A stretch of DNA of 64,000 nucleotides from NCBI RefSeq assembly GCF_900142175.1, contig NZ_FQZX01000001.1, forward strand, positions 434,001 through 498,000. The letters run 5' to 3'. Of the stretch, positions 1-8,681 are shown piece by piece. Each line of letters opens with the position of its first letter. Within the stretch, counting starts at the first letter, position 1. The position numbers and the translations under genes are program-made. The notes under the pieces are model-generated. The model worked only from the letters and a program-made list of their open reading frames with translations, had not been told where the DNA came from and did no database searches. This DNA comes from Maribacter aquivivus (GTDB lineage: Bacteria; Bacteroidota; Bacteroidia; Flavobacteriales; Flavobacteriaceae).

Positions 1-48
1 ATGCTTAGCCTTCACTAAGTACATGTTGATGATTGATGACATCAAATA

Positions 49-67
49 CAAGTCTAATTCCGTGCCA
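49..67 (-). promoter_or_regulatory. sigma-54-like -24/-12 promoter, copy 1
   Basis: On the minus strand the sequence TGGCACGGAATTAGACTTG has the GG doublet of a -24 element and, ten bases later, GA where the canonical -12 element has GC. The same layout occurs at 2714-2733 and 11357-11376. It points left, with an expected transcript start near position 41. The target gene must therefore begin at or beyond the left edge. A minus-strand ATG at 22-24 opens a frame that runs off the edge after eight codons, too short to name. The promoter call is inference from the three-fold repetition and the nearby sigma-54 activator gene. Confidence 0.55.
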
Positions 68-120
68 CACTATTAATCACCTAATTAACAACATCTTACA
101 TATTTTTCTAATTATTCTAG

Positions 121-159
121 TGTAAAATATTTTGACAAAACATGTACAATATATTTACA
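121..159. promoter_or_regulatory. tandem activator site (UAS), copy 1
   Basis: Two 17-bp imperfect palindromes of the form TGT-N11-ACA (TGTAAAATATTTTGACA and TGTACAATATATTTACA) are separated by five bases, so their centres are 22 bp apart, about two helical turns. The near edge lies 54 bp from the first base of the -24 element at 67. Near-identical pairs lie at 2787-2825 and 11440-11478. They are the likely binding site of the NtrC-family regulator encoded at 11537-12901. Confidence 0.6.
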
Positions 160-236
160 AAGACTACGCTAAAAATAGATTGTTACACAATTTTATGATT
201 AGGATTCAATCAACATTAGATGTATAAAAAACGATT

Positions 237-2669
237 TTAGTCTGACCGTAAACTTTTTACAGGGTTTACTATTGCCGCTTTTATACTTTGATAACTTACC
301 GTTACAATAGCCACTACAATTGCTAAAACCGCTGCGAGTACAAAAACCCCAAGTCCTATTTCTATTCTATAAGAGAAATCTTCTAACCACTTATTCATGG
401 CAAACCAACCCAATGGCAAAGAAATGAGAATTGCTACACCTACTAATTTTAGAAAATCTACTGTAAGTCTATATGAAATCTGACTTACAGTAGCCCCTAA
501 CACTTTTCTAACGCCAATTTCTTTTGTACGCTTTTCAGCATTAAAGGCAGCTAATCCAAATAATCCTAAACAAGCAATGAAAATGGATAGAATAGTAAAA
601 ATGAAAAATATTTGACTCAGCTTTTGTTCCGAGTTATAGGTGGAATAAAATGCTTCGTCCATAAATTGATAATCAAAGGGTTGACCAGGCGCCATGGTGT
701 TCCAAATATTCTCAATCTCCGCAATTGACTCTGAATAGTCACCACCACTTAACCTTACCGCCATATTCTCTGCGTTATTTTCGATGTGCAATCCTAATGC
801 ACCAATATTCTCGCGAAGCGATTTAAAATGAAAATCTTTAACCACCCCAATTATAGTATAGTAGGTAGGGTTTTCCATATCAATTTCTTCGGAAATCCTC
901 ATTCCCAAAGCTTCTTGAGCTGTAACGTTTAAAATTGGTAAAGTAGCTTCGTTGATAATAATTGCCGTAGAATCTGATGCATACTGTTTGTTGAAATCGC
1001 GCCCAGCTACAACATCCATTTCTAACGTCTTCAAATAATCCATGTCTACATCCCAAGTCTGCATTTGAATTGCATTTTCCTGACTTTTGGTTCCTTCTTG
1101 GAAGAAAGAACTATCTGACCGCCATGATGGCGTAGGGTAAAAATTACTTAGCGTAACATTTTCTACGTTGCCCATTTTAAGGATTTCTTCTTTAAATGCA
1201 TTTGTTTTAGATCCTAACGGACTAATTTCATTGATTAACAACACCTGGCCTTTTGTGAAACCCAAATCTTTACTCTGTATATAATTCAATTGCTGAAAAA
1301 CTACCAACGTACTTACTATAAGAAATACGGAAATTGAAAATTGAAATATTACCAAAGCATTTCTTACCCTACCATTACCTACACTTTCAGATGCTCCACC
1401 TTTAAGTGTTTTAACTGGGGTAAACCTAGACATGAAAAAAGCAGGATAACATCCAGAGAAAAGCCCTAATAGTATTGTTGCTGCCAACACCAAAAGCCAA
1501 AACAAAGGTTGTGTAAATGGTATTGCAATAGACTTACCGGTAAATCCGTTAAAAAACGGCAGCGTAATCATGGTAATCAATAAGGCAGCTATCAATGAAA
1601 TAAAAGCTATTAAACCAGATTCTGTCAAAAATTGAAAAATCAAATTCATTTTATTAGAACCCAATGTTTTTCTTACCCCAACTTCTTTGGCTCTTTTTAA
1701 AGAGTGAGCCGTAGACAAATTCATAAAATTTACACTTGCCAGAATAATTAAGAATAGCCCAATAAAAGAAAGTATATAAATGTTTTGCATGCTGCTGGTA
1801 GCATTCATTTCTGAGCTTCTATCTGAATGTAAATGAATATCTGTCAGCGCTATAGTATGGTAGCGTATATAATTACCAGATGCCGCAAATGATTCTGCAG
1901 TCATACCCGGAAAATACTTTTGTGCCCATGGTAACATATACCTTTCTAGCATGCCCTGTAACGGTGCTTGAAAATCTTCAACTTTAGCTTCCGGTATTAA
2001 TTTTACAAACGTAAAATAGTTGTTACTACCCCAAAGTTCTTCTCTAGACGCAACATTACCTGCCATAGCCAAAAAGACACTATACTCATTAAAATAAGAG
2101 TTTTTAGGCATGTCATCTATTACCCCTGTTACCGTATAAGTATCGGAATTATCTAAAAGCATATTTTGCCCTAAAACATCTGTTGACCCAAAGTATTTTT
2201 CTGCGGCAGTTTTTGTAAGCACTAATGAATTTGTGCCCGTTAAAGCAGTTTTTGAGTTTCCTGCCAATAAATCAATACCAAAGAATTGAAAGAAAGTTGA
2301 ATCGGCGTAGGTTACTTTGTTCTCTTTAGAACTTGTTTCACCACCTACCTTTTTCACGTACATACTACCCAAAGTTCTAAAACGAACTGTAGACTCTACT
2401 TGCGAGTAATCTCTTTTTAAAGCACCAGCCATAGGTGGAGCAGATTCTGCTGCTTTAATTTCTGCACCTCCAAATTTTATATCGGCATCTATTCGATAAA
2501 TACGATCCGCATCGGCAAACATTTTATCATAGCTCAACTCATCATAGATGTATAATGAAATCATTAGAGCACCGGCCATACCAATAGCAAGTCCAAATGT
2601 ATTTAAGAAAGTAAAAAAGGCTTGCTTTTTTAAACTTCTCCAAGCGATTTTGATATAGTTTTTAAACAT
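237..2669 (-). CDS. MacB/FtsX-type ABC transporter permease (1)
   Basis: An 810-residue inner-membrane permease of the large Bacteroidota type, in which two MacB periplasmic-core plus FtsX units are joined in one chain. It starts MFKNYIKIAWRSL, followed by a first membrane segment at about residues 20-45, a long periplasmic region, three membrane segments near 290-430, a second periplasmic region and three more segments near 680-800. The motif EVGVRKTLG after the middle block recurs near the C-terminus as EIGVRKVLG, a sign of internal duplication. It probably works with the ATPase at 7921-8616 in a tripartite efflux or mechanotransmission system. It has its own sigma-54-like promoter at 2714-2733, so it may be transcribed apart from the main operon. 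The substrate is unknown. Confidence 0.85.
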   Translation of the reverse strand: MFKNYIKIAWRSLKKQAFFTFLNTFGLAIGMAGALMISLYIYDELSYDKMFADADRIYRIDADIKFGGAEIKAAESAPPMAGALKRDYSQVESTVRFRTLGSMYVKKVGGETSSKENKVTYADSTFFQFFGIDLLAGNSKTALTGTNSLVLTKTAAEKYFGSTDVLGQNMLLDNSDTYTVTGVIDDMPKNSYFNEYSVFLAMAGNVASREELWGSNNYFTFVKLIPEAKVEDFQAPLQGMLERYMLPWAQKYFPGMTAESFAASGNYIRYHTIALTDIHLHSDRSSEMNATSSMQNIYILSFIGLFLIILASVNFMNLSTAHSLKRAKEVGVRKTLGSNKMNLIFQFLTESGLIAFISLIAALLITMITLPFFNGFTGKSIAIPFTQPLFWLLVLAATILLGLFSGCYPAFFMSRFTPVKTLKGGASESVGNGRVRNALVIFQFSISVFLIVSTLVVFQQLNYIQSKDLGFTKGQVLLINEISPLGSKTNAFKEEILKMGNVENVTLSNFYPTPSWRSDSSFFQEGTKSQENAIQMQTWDVDMDYLKTLEMDVVAGRDFNKQYASDSTAIIINEATLPILNVTAQEALGMRISEEIDMENPTYYTIIGVVKDFHFKSLRENIGALGLHIENNAENMAVRLSGGDYSESIAEIENIWNTMAPGQPFDYQFMDEAFYSTYNSEQKLSQIFFIFTILSIFIACLGLFGLAAFNAEKRTKEIGVRKVLGATVSQISYRLTVDFLKLVGVAILISLPLGWFAMNKWLEDFSYRIEIGLGVFVLAAVLAIVVAIVTVSYQSIKAAIVNPVKSLRSD

Positions 2670-2713
2670 GGTTCTCGTTTTTTGATTGGTGTTGATTATT
2701 ATTACTTAACTAT

Positions 2714-2733
2714 CAAAGTCTAATTTCATGCCA
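2714..2733 (-). promoter_or_regulatory. sigma-54-like -24/-12 promoter, copy 2
   Basis: The minus strand reads TGGCATGAAATTAGACTTTG, matching copy 1 at 16 of the first 19 positions. GG and GA are ten bases apart as in copy 1. The expected transcript start is near 2707, about 38 bases before the ATG of the permease at 2669. The -24 part fits sigma-54 well; the -12 part is atypical. Confidence 0.6.
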
Positions 2734-2786
2734 CATCTTTAAATTATTAATTATCAGTTAGTTAAGTTATAAACTAATCTAATAAG

Positions 2787-2825
2787 TGTAAAATATTTGG
2801 ACAAAATATGTCTAATATATGTACA
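2787..2825. promoter_or_regulatory. tandem activator site (UAS), copy 2
   Basis: TGTAAAATATTTGGACA and TGTCTAATATATGTACA are separated by five bases. The distance to the -24 element is 54 bp, exactly as in copy 1. This is the likely enhancer for the permease gene at 237-2669. Confidence 0.62.
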
Positions 2826-2887
2826 CCCATGAATTTAAAATCATCATGAACTAAATTCTGTTCCAATGCTTTTTATAAGTTTTGCAA

Positions 2888-2914
2888 CTATCGATTTTTA
2901 ATAATTTTAAACAT
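2888..2914 (-). pseudogene. vestigial permease start (eight codons)
   Basis: The minus strand encodes MFKIIKNR and then a stop. This resembles the first residues of the neighbouring permeases (MFKNYIK, MFKNHIK). The 28 bases spanning the ATG and its leader are the same as those at the start of the permease at 5411. It looks like the 5-prime end left after loss of another permease copy, or a failed duplication. The remainder of the supposed gene is not recognisable. Confidence 0.5.
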
Positions 2915-2932
2915 GATTCTCGTTTTTTGATG

Positions 2933-2951
2933 TTTCGACTGCGCTCAGCAC
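2933..2951. repeat. fragment resembling an interspersed extragenic repeat
   Basis: The sequence ttcgactgcgctcagcac is much richer in GC than its surroundings. It resembles the TGAGCGCAGTCGAA core that I recall as a dispersed extragenic repeat in many flavobacterial genomes. Only one copy is seen in this window, so its repeat nature rests on memory of related genomes. Confidence 0.4.
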
Positions 2952-2993
2952 AAATTGATGATTAGGTGCTACGCACCTTAAATTGATAAAATC

Positions 2994-5411
2994 CTATTCG
3001 GACCTCAACCCTTTTAATGGTTGTAAAAGTGCTGCGCCTATAGATTGGTAGCTTATCGTAATAATGGCAATAGTCAACGCAATACCCGAAGCAACCAAAA
3101 ATATGCCCCACCCAATGGTAATATGATATGCAAAATCTTGAAGCCAACGGTTCATTAAATACCAACCTATAGGAATTGCTATACAGATGGATATTAATAT
3201 CAGCTTCATAAAATCTAGCGTAAGTAATTGATAGATGCTTTTAAAAGGCGCACCTAGTACCAACCGTATACTGATTTCTTTTTTGCGTTGCTCTACCATA
3301 AAAGCAGATAATGCGAAGAGCCCTAAACATGCTACAAAAATGGCAAAAATGGCAAAACTGTTGAAAATTTTTCCCATGCGCTGCACATCATCATGCATAC
3401 GTGTAAACTCTTGGTCTAAAAAGTTATAATTGATAGCTTGGTTTGGCACATTCTTATTCCAAACTCCTGTTATACTTGCCAATGCTTCATTAATATTTCC
3501 TTTATTTAACTTTATAGAAACGGCTCCGTTATCTTTTCCTATAACAAGCGATAATGAAGAAATATCTTCTTTTAAAGACTTAAAATGAAAATCATCTACA
3601 ACTCCTATTATAGTAAATGCTTGTCCGTTATTATCAAGCTCTTTTCCTATTGGATCCGCTAACCCAAGCTCTTGCACCATTTTTGAATTGATTACAATGG
3701 AGTTAATGGAGTCTAAGGCAAATTCCTTTGAAAAATCTCTTCCTGCTTTTAGCTTTAATCCTAAGGTTTTTATATAATCATAATCTACTCTCCAAATTTG
3801 AGCAGGTATACCTCTACCTTCATTTCCCTCATTTGCTTTCCTAAACGTATTACCGTTTCTACTTGCACCATCTACCGGCAAATAATTGGTTACCGTTGCA
3901 CTTTTTACTTGAGGTAATGCTAAAAGTTGCTCCTTAAAGGAATCCATGCGGTTGCGTAAAATTCCCGCCCCTTCAAGTACAACAACTTGCTCTTTATCAT
4001 ATCCTAACTCTTTTTTAAGAATATAGTCCATCTGCTGATAAATAATCAACGTACCAATAATTAAAATGACCGATGTAGTAAATTGAAAAACGACTAATCC
4101 ACTTCTAAGTTTGGCACTTTTACCTCCTATGCTAAGACTGCCTTTTAATACATTGACCGGTTTGAAAGCCGATAAATAAAATGCAGGATATAACCCGGCA
4201 ATAGCCCCAACCAATAGTGATGCAATTAAAAGTACTGGTAAGAACCACCATGCAGACCACGGCATTGCTGTTGTCTTGGCAGCAATAGTATTGAACGATG
4301 GTAGTAATGCCCATGCCAGCAATACACCCATCACAAATGAAATGATACTGAATAAGACTGATTCCGTTAGAAATTGAGCAACAAGATTATGTTTAAAAGC
4401 ACCAATGGTTTTTCTTAATCCCACTTCTTTAGCTCTATTGGCTGACTTTGCTGTTGATAGATTAATGAAGTTAATAACCGCCAACAATAACACAAACCCA
4501 GCAATGGCAGCAAATAACCATACAAAACGAATATCACCATGCTTCAACCCATCTGCCATCTTAATATCTGAATACAGATGAATATCGGTTATAGGTTGTA
4601 ATTTGTATTCTATAGTTCTAAGTACCTCTATAAAATCTGGAGCACGACCTCTGTCTATTTGCGCGGGAATCACATAATCTTCAATAATAGAAAGCATTTT
4701 TTTTTCTAGTTCTTGAACATTCGTATGCTCATCGACCAATACATATGTAAAATAGTTCTGATTGGTCCAGCTCATACGCGTATCTTCTATTGGAAGCAGA
4801 AAATCGAAATTAAGGTGTGAGTTTTTGGGAACATCTTTCATGATACCCGTTACGGTATATGGCTTAGCCGAATCATCATCTAAAATAATGGTTTCGCCAA
4901 TTGCTTTTCCATTTTTAAAATATTTGTCCGCCTTGGTTCTGGAGATGACTATGCTCTTAGGATTCGTAAGCGCTGTTGCCGTATTACCCTGCTCTAGCTG
5001 AATTTCTAAAATATCGAATGCCTCTTGATCGGCGAGTACAAAACCTTCTTCAAAATTGTTCTGCACTTCGCCTTCTAAATGCATGGCATGTTTACCAGCG
5101 CCAAATATTTCAATAGTATTTACCTTTCCCGCTTTTAATATTTCAGGAAAATCGGCTTCTAATGCATCTGCCAAAGGCAATTGAAAATGGGTGCTTTTTA
5201 CTTGCTCTCCATTAAACATGCCTTGCATGACTACCCTATAGATTTGATTTTTTTTCTCGTAATGTTGGTCATAGCTAACCTCATTTCTAATAAATAATGC
5301 GATTAATAAACAGGCAGCTATACCAACGGCAAAACCACCAATTTTAATGGTGGTGAAAAGCTTATCTTTTTTAATACTTCGCCATGCTGTTTTAATGTGA
5401 TTTTTAAACAT
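2994..5411 (-). CDS. MacB/FtsX-type ABC transporter permease (2)
   Basis: An 805-residue permease paralogous to its two neighbours. The start MFKNHIKTAWRSI is followed by a membrane segment near residues 20-42, a MacB-type periplasmic domain, three central membrane helices (about 295-430), a second periplasmic domain and three C-terminal helices. The internal duplication shows as EVGLRKTIG and EISIRLVLG after the two helix blocks. The gene lies 56 bp downstream of the third permease and is most likely part of the operon that begins with the TolC-like gene at 11335. Its leader AAAAAACGAGAATC is shared with the other permeases and with the remnant at 2888-2914. Confidence 0.85.
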   Translation of the reverse strand: MFKNHIKTAWRSIKKDKLFTTIKIGGFAVGIAACLLIALFIRNEVSYDQHYEKKNQIYRVVMQGMFNGEQVKSTHFQLPLADALEADFPEILKAGKVNTIEIFGAGKHAMHLEGEVQNNFEEGFVLADQEAFDILEIQLEQGNTATALTNPKSIVISRTKADKYFKNGKAIGETIILDDDSAKPYTVTGIMKDVPKNSHLNFDFLLPIEDTRMSWTNQNYFTYVLVDEHTNVQELEKKMLSIIEDYVIPAQIDRGRAPDFIEVLRTIEYKLQPITDIHLYSDIKMADGLKHGDIRFVWLFAAIAGFVLLLAVINFINLSTAKSANRAKEVGLRKTIGAFKHNLVAQFLTESVLFSIISFVMGVLLAWALLPSFNTIAAKTTAMPWSAWWFLPVLLIASLLVGAIAGLYPAFYLSAFKPVNVLKGSLSIGGKSAKLRSGLVVFQFTTSVILIIGTLIIYQQMDYILKKELGYDKEQVVVLEGAGILRNRMDSFKEQLLALPQVKSATVTNYLPVDGASRNGNTFRKANEGNEGRGIPAQIWRVDYDYIKTLGLKLKAGRDFSKEFALDSINSIVINSKMVQELGLADPIGKELDNNGQAFTIIGVVDDFHFKSLKEDISSLSLVIGKDNGAVSIKLNKGNINEALASITGVWNKNVPNQAINYNFLDQEFTRMHDDVQRMGKIFNSFAIFAIFVACLGLFALSAFMVEQRKKEISIRLVLGAPFKSIYQLLTLDFMKLILISICIAIPIGWYLMNRWLQDFAYHITIGWGIFLVASGIALTIAIITISYQSIGAALLQPLKGLRSE

Positions 5412-5467
5412 GATTCTCGTTTTTTGATGATTGATGATGTGGTGAAATTCACCTAATATTTTTTACT

Positions 5468-7816
5468 TCATTCTGTACGTAAACTATTTACAGGATTTGC
5501 TCTAGCTGCTTTTAAAGCTTGAAAACTTATGGTTAATAATGCAATGGCAATTGCAATTGTACCTGCTATAATAAAAGCCCAAGCGTTTATAGAAATTCTA
5601 TATGCATAACCTTCTAGCCAATTTTGCATAAGTAACCATGCAATTGGACAGGCAATTACTATTGCGATAATGACCAACTTCATAAAATCTTTTGACAATA
5701 AGCCTACGATACCAGCAATACTTGATCCCAAAACTTTTCGGACTCCAATTTCTTTTCTACGTTGATCTGCAGTAAACGCAGATAACCCAAATAACCCTAA
5801 ACAGGAAATAATAATAGCAAGTAATGCAAAGATTTGAGAAAGGCTTCCTATTAGTTTTTCGCTTTTAAATTTGGCGTTGTACGTGTCATCCACAAATTCA
5901 TATTCAAAAGGAAATGCCGGATTGTGTTTCTTTAACACCGTTTCCATAGTTGACAATGCTGTTGCGGTTGCTATACCTTCCTTCGCTTTTACATATAAAA
6001 AACGTGCTTCATCATGATAGTTGAAAAATATCACCGGATCACTAGAGCCATACATATCGTCATATAAATAATCTTTAACGACACCGATTACGGCATAATC
6101 GTTCTCAATTGTTTTACCAACTGCGCTACCTGCACCCATTAGTTTTGCAAAAGACTCACTTACTATTAAATTAGTACTGTCTTTTAATGGATTATCACTA
6201 AACCCTCTACCTTCTAGAATTGTCATCCCAGTAGTTTTAAAAAAATCAGCACTTATATATCGTGTAGAAACTAACACATCTTCTGTGTCAACTCCACCCT
6301 GCCATTCTAAACCAGATGTATTATTCCCGCCAGATAGAATATCTGAATTATTAAGCCCAATGCTCTCTAGCATACCAGATGCCTTCATATCTTGTGCTAT
6401 AGGATTGAAGTTCTTTATGATATCTCCCTTTACAGGTATCTTAACCAAGTTTTCTTTGTCGTACCCTAAATCTCTTCCTTTAACATGTTGAACTTGTTGA
6501 TACACAATAATGGTACTAATAATAAAGACAATGGAAACCACAAACTGGGTAGCCACCAATCCTTTTCTGATAAATGGGGCACTACCTTTTGATATTCGCG
6601 AACCCTTTAATACATCTACCGGTTTAAAAGAAGACAGATAGAACGCCGGATACCACCCTGCAACTAATCCACAAACTAAAGTTATGCCCACTAAAGTCAA
6701 GATATGTACCGGACTCCCTAAACTTAAATCTAATTGCTTATCTATAAGTGTATTAAACTGCGGAATAAGAAGTTTTAATAATACTATGCTCAATGCTGCA
6801 GATAATGTTGCAGTAATCACTGCTTCTGCCATAAACTGAGATATGAGTCCTTTTCTACCTGAACCCAATACCTTTCGTACCCCAACCTCATTAGCTCTCT
6901 TTTCGCTTCGCGCAGTAGCTAAATTCATGAAATTGACACAGGCTATCAATAGTATAATAATTGCTATAAGACTGAACAGACGTACATATATAATTTGTCC
7001 TCCAACATTTTTTCCTCCTTCAAAATTTGATTTTAAATGCCAATCTTTCATTGGATGAAGAAAGGCGTACGCGTCATCCTCTTCGGTTTTTATAGGTAGT
7101 ATTGCCTTCACCTTTTGGTTGACTATATCGAAATTTGCTTCGGGAGCAAGTTCTACAAACGTATCGGAAAAATTAGCTCCATACTCTAGCATCCAATCTT
7201 TACCAACAGCGAATCTTTCAAAAGGTGCAACCCAGTCAAAACTATAGGTTACATTACTTGGCAAATCTTCAAAAACTCCAGAGATAGTATAATTAGTATC
7301 ATTATTAACCCTAAGAACTTTACCAACAACCGAGCTATTTTCACCATATAGTTGCGTAGCTGTTTGTTTTGATATTATAATAGCATCGACCTCATTAAAA
7401 GCAGTTTCTAAATTACCTTCCACAAAAGAAAGACTGAACATGCTCAAAAAATCAGGGTCTACATACTTACCTTTTTTATTGATAGATTTATCATCTACCT
7501 GCAACAGTAAATCATCTCTTTTGGTTCTAGCTGCACCAACAATACCTGGTACTTCCGTTTTTAAAGCTTCTGCTAAAGGACCGGGAGTTGCTTGAAAAAA
7601 AGTTCGCCATTCACCATCATACTGCTGATTAGTTGGTATATAATAAATTACATCTTGCTTTGCGAAATTTTCGTCATAACCTACCTCATCTTCTACCCAA
7701 AGTAAAATCATAGCGGCACAGGTTATACCTATTGCCAGCCCAAAAATATTGAGCATACTATAGCCCTTATTTTTCCAGAGGTTTCGCCAAGCGATTTTGA
7801 TGTAGTTCTTAAACAT
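5468..7816 (-). CDS. MacB/FtsX-type ABC transporter permease (3)
   Basis: A 782-residue permease of the same double MacB-core/FtsX architecture. It starts MFKNYIKIAWRNL, has a helix near residues 20-42, a central helix block near 280-410 with EVGVRKVLG, and a C-terminal block near 660-775 preceded by EIGVRKVLG. It is encoded 104 bp downstream of the ATPase and 56 bp upstream of permease 2, so co-transcription is likely. Three permeases served by one ATPase suggest alternative heterodimers or homodimers in one efflux system. The substrate cannot be read from the sequence. Confidence 0.85.
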   Translation of the reverse strand: MFKNYIKIAWRNLWKNKGYSMLNIFGLAIGITCAAMILLWVEDEVGYDENFAKQDVIYYIPTNQQYDGEWRTFFQATPGPLAEALKTEVPGIVGAARTKRDDLLLQVDDKSINKKGKYVDPDFLSMFSLSFVEGNLETAFNEVDAIIISKQTATQLYGENSSVVGKVLRVNNDTNYTISGVFEDLPSNVTYSFDWVAPFERFAVGKDWMLEYGANFSDTFVELAPEANFDIVNQKVKAILPIKTEEDDAYAFLHPMKDWHLKSNFEGGKNVGGQIIYVRLFSLIAIIILLIACVNFMNLATARSEKRANEVGVRKVLGSGRKGLISQFMAEAVITATLSAALSIVLLKLLIPQFNTLIDKQLDLSLGSPVHILTLVGITLVCGLVAGWYPAFYLSSFKPVDVLKGSRISKGSAPFIRKGLVATQFVVSIVFIISTIIVYQQVQHVKGRDLGYDKENLVKIPVKGDIIKNFNPIAQDMKASGMLESIGLNNSDILSGGNNTSGLEWQGGVDTEDVLVSTRYISADFFKTTGMTILEGRGFSDNPLKDSTNLIVSESFAKLMGAGSAVGKTIENDYAVIGVVKDYLYDDMYGSSDPVIFFNYHDEARFLYVKAKEGIATATALSTMETVLKKHNPAFPFEYEFVDDTYNAKFKSEKLIGSLSQIFALLAIIISCLGLFGLSAFTADQRRKEIGVRKVLGSSIAGIVGLLSKDFMKLVIIAIVIACPIAWLLMQNWLEGYAYRISINAWAFIIAGTIAIAIALLTISFQALKAARANPVNSLRTE

Positions 7817-7920
7817 GATATTCGTTTTTTGACTGATTAATTATATATCCTTGATTAAGGGATAAGTTTGGTTGGTTTGGTTTGATGGCTGACTAATTGT
7901 TGATTGATGAATAAACTCCC

Positions 7921-8616
7921 TTACATCATGGCTCCAATTGCCCTGTTTTGACTTTCGGTAACAATTTGACCATCGAATAGATTTACAACTCTGTGTGCGT
8001 AGTGCGAATCTCTATCTGAGTGTGTAACCATTACTATAGTGGTTCCTTCTTGGTTCAATTCCGTTAGTAAATTCATTACTTCAATTCCGTTTTTAGAATC
8101 TAGGTTACCCGTTGGCTCATCGGCTAAAATTAACTTCGGATTTGTTACAACCGCTCTAGAAATGGCAACACGTTGCTGCTGACCACCTGATAACTGTTGT
8201 GGAAAATGCTTTTCTCTATGCGCTATTTTCATACGCTCTAGCACCTTCATCACTTTTTCTTTGCGCTCTGCCTTACCCATTTTTAAATAGATTAAAGGCA
8301 ATTCAACATTTTCATATACCGTTAGTTCATCTATAAGATTAAAGCTTTGAAAAACGAAACCTAAATTACCCTTACGTAACTGGGTTCGTTGGCTTTCTTT
8401 TAAACCACCTACTTCATTACCGGCAAAATTGTAGCTTCCATCTGTAGGATTATCTAGCATGCCTATGATATTCAGTAAGGTAGATTTACCACAACCTGAA
8501 GGTCCCATAATTGCTACAAACTCACCATCTTCCACTTTTAGGTTGACATTGTTCAACGCCAAGGTTTCTACTTCTTCTGTTCTAAAACTCTTTTTTAGGT
8601 TTGTTATGGTTATCAT
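7921..8616 (-). CDS. ABC transporter ATPase, LolD/MacB type
   Basis: A 231-residue cytoplasmic ATPase with all the catalytic motifs: Walker A GPSGCGKST at residues 38-46, signature LSGGQ at 142-146, Walker B LILADEP near 162-168 and the switch histidine in VMVTHSD. Length and motif spacing match the LolD/MacB/FtsE group that drives FtsX-type permeases. It should energise the three adjacent permeases. It lies 65 bp downstream of the HlyD-type gene, in the order TolC-HlyD-ATPase-permeases. Confidence 0.93.
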   Translation of the reverse strand: MITITNLKKSFRTEEVETLALNNVNLKVEDGEFVAIMGPSGCGKSTLLNIIGMLDNPTDGSYNFAGNEVGGLKESQRTQLRKGNLGFVFQSFNLIDELTVYENVELPLIYLKMGKAERKEKVMKVLERMKIAHREKHFPQQLSGGQQQRVAISRAVVTNPKLILADEPTGNLDSKNGIEVMNLLTELNQEGTTIVMVTHSDRDSHYAHRVVNLFDGQIVTESQNRAIGAMM

Positions 8617-8681
8617 TTTATATTGATTTTAATTGTTAGTATAAAGACATCTTTGTAATGCTTTATGTGACAGTTTATGTG

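Larger units (their letters stand above)
2670..2993. other. intergenic region with regulatory sites and a gene remnant
   Basis: This 324-bp gap between two permease genes carries, in minus-strand reading order, a short hairpin (aggtgc-tac-gcacct, 2964-2978), a repeat-like GC-rich fragment (2933-2951), a vestigial permease start (2888-2914), a tandem activator site (2787-2825) and a sigma-54-like promoter (2714-2733). No other gene is visible. Confidence 0.7.

Noticed and set aside
1..24. Start of a minus-strand gene at the left edge (ATG at 22-24)
   Set aside because: Only eight codons are visible and no family can be recognised, so it is not listed as a gene; the promoter evidence is kept as a finding.
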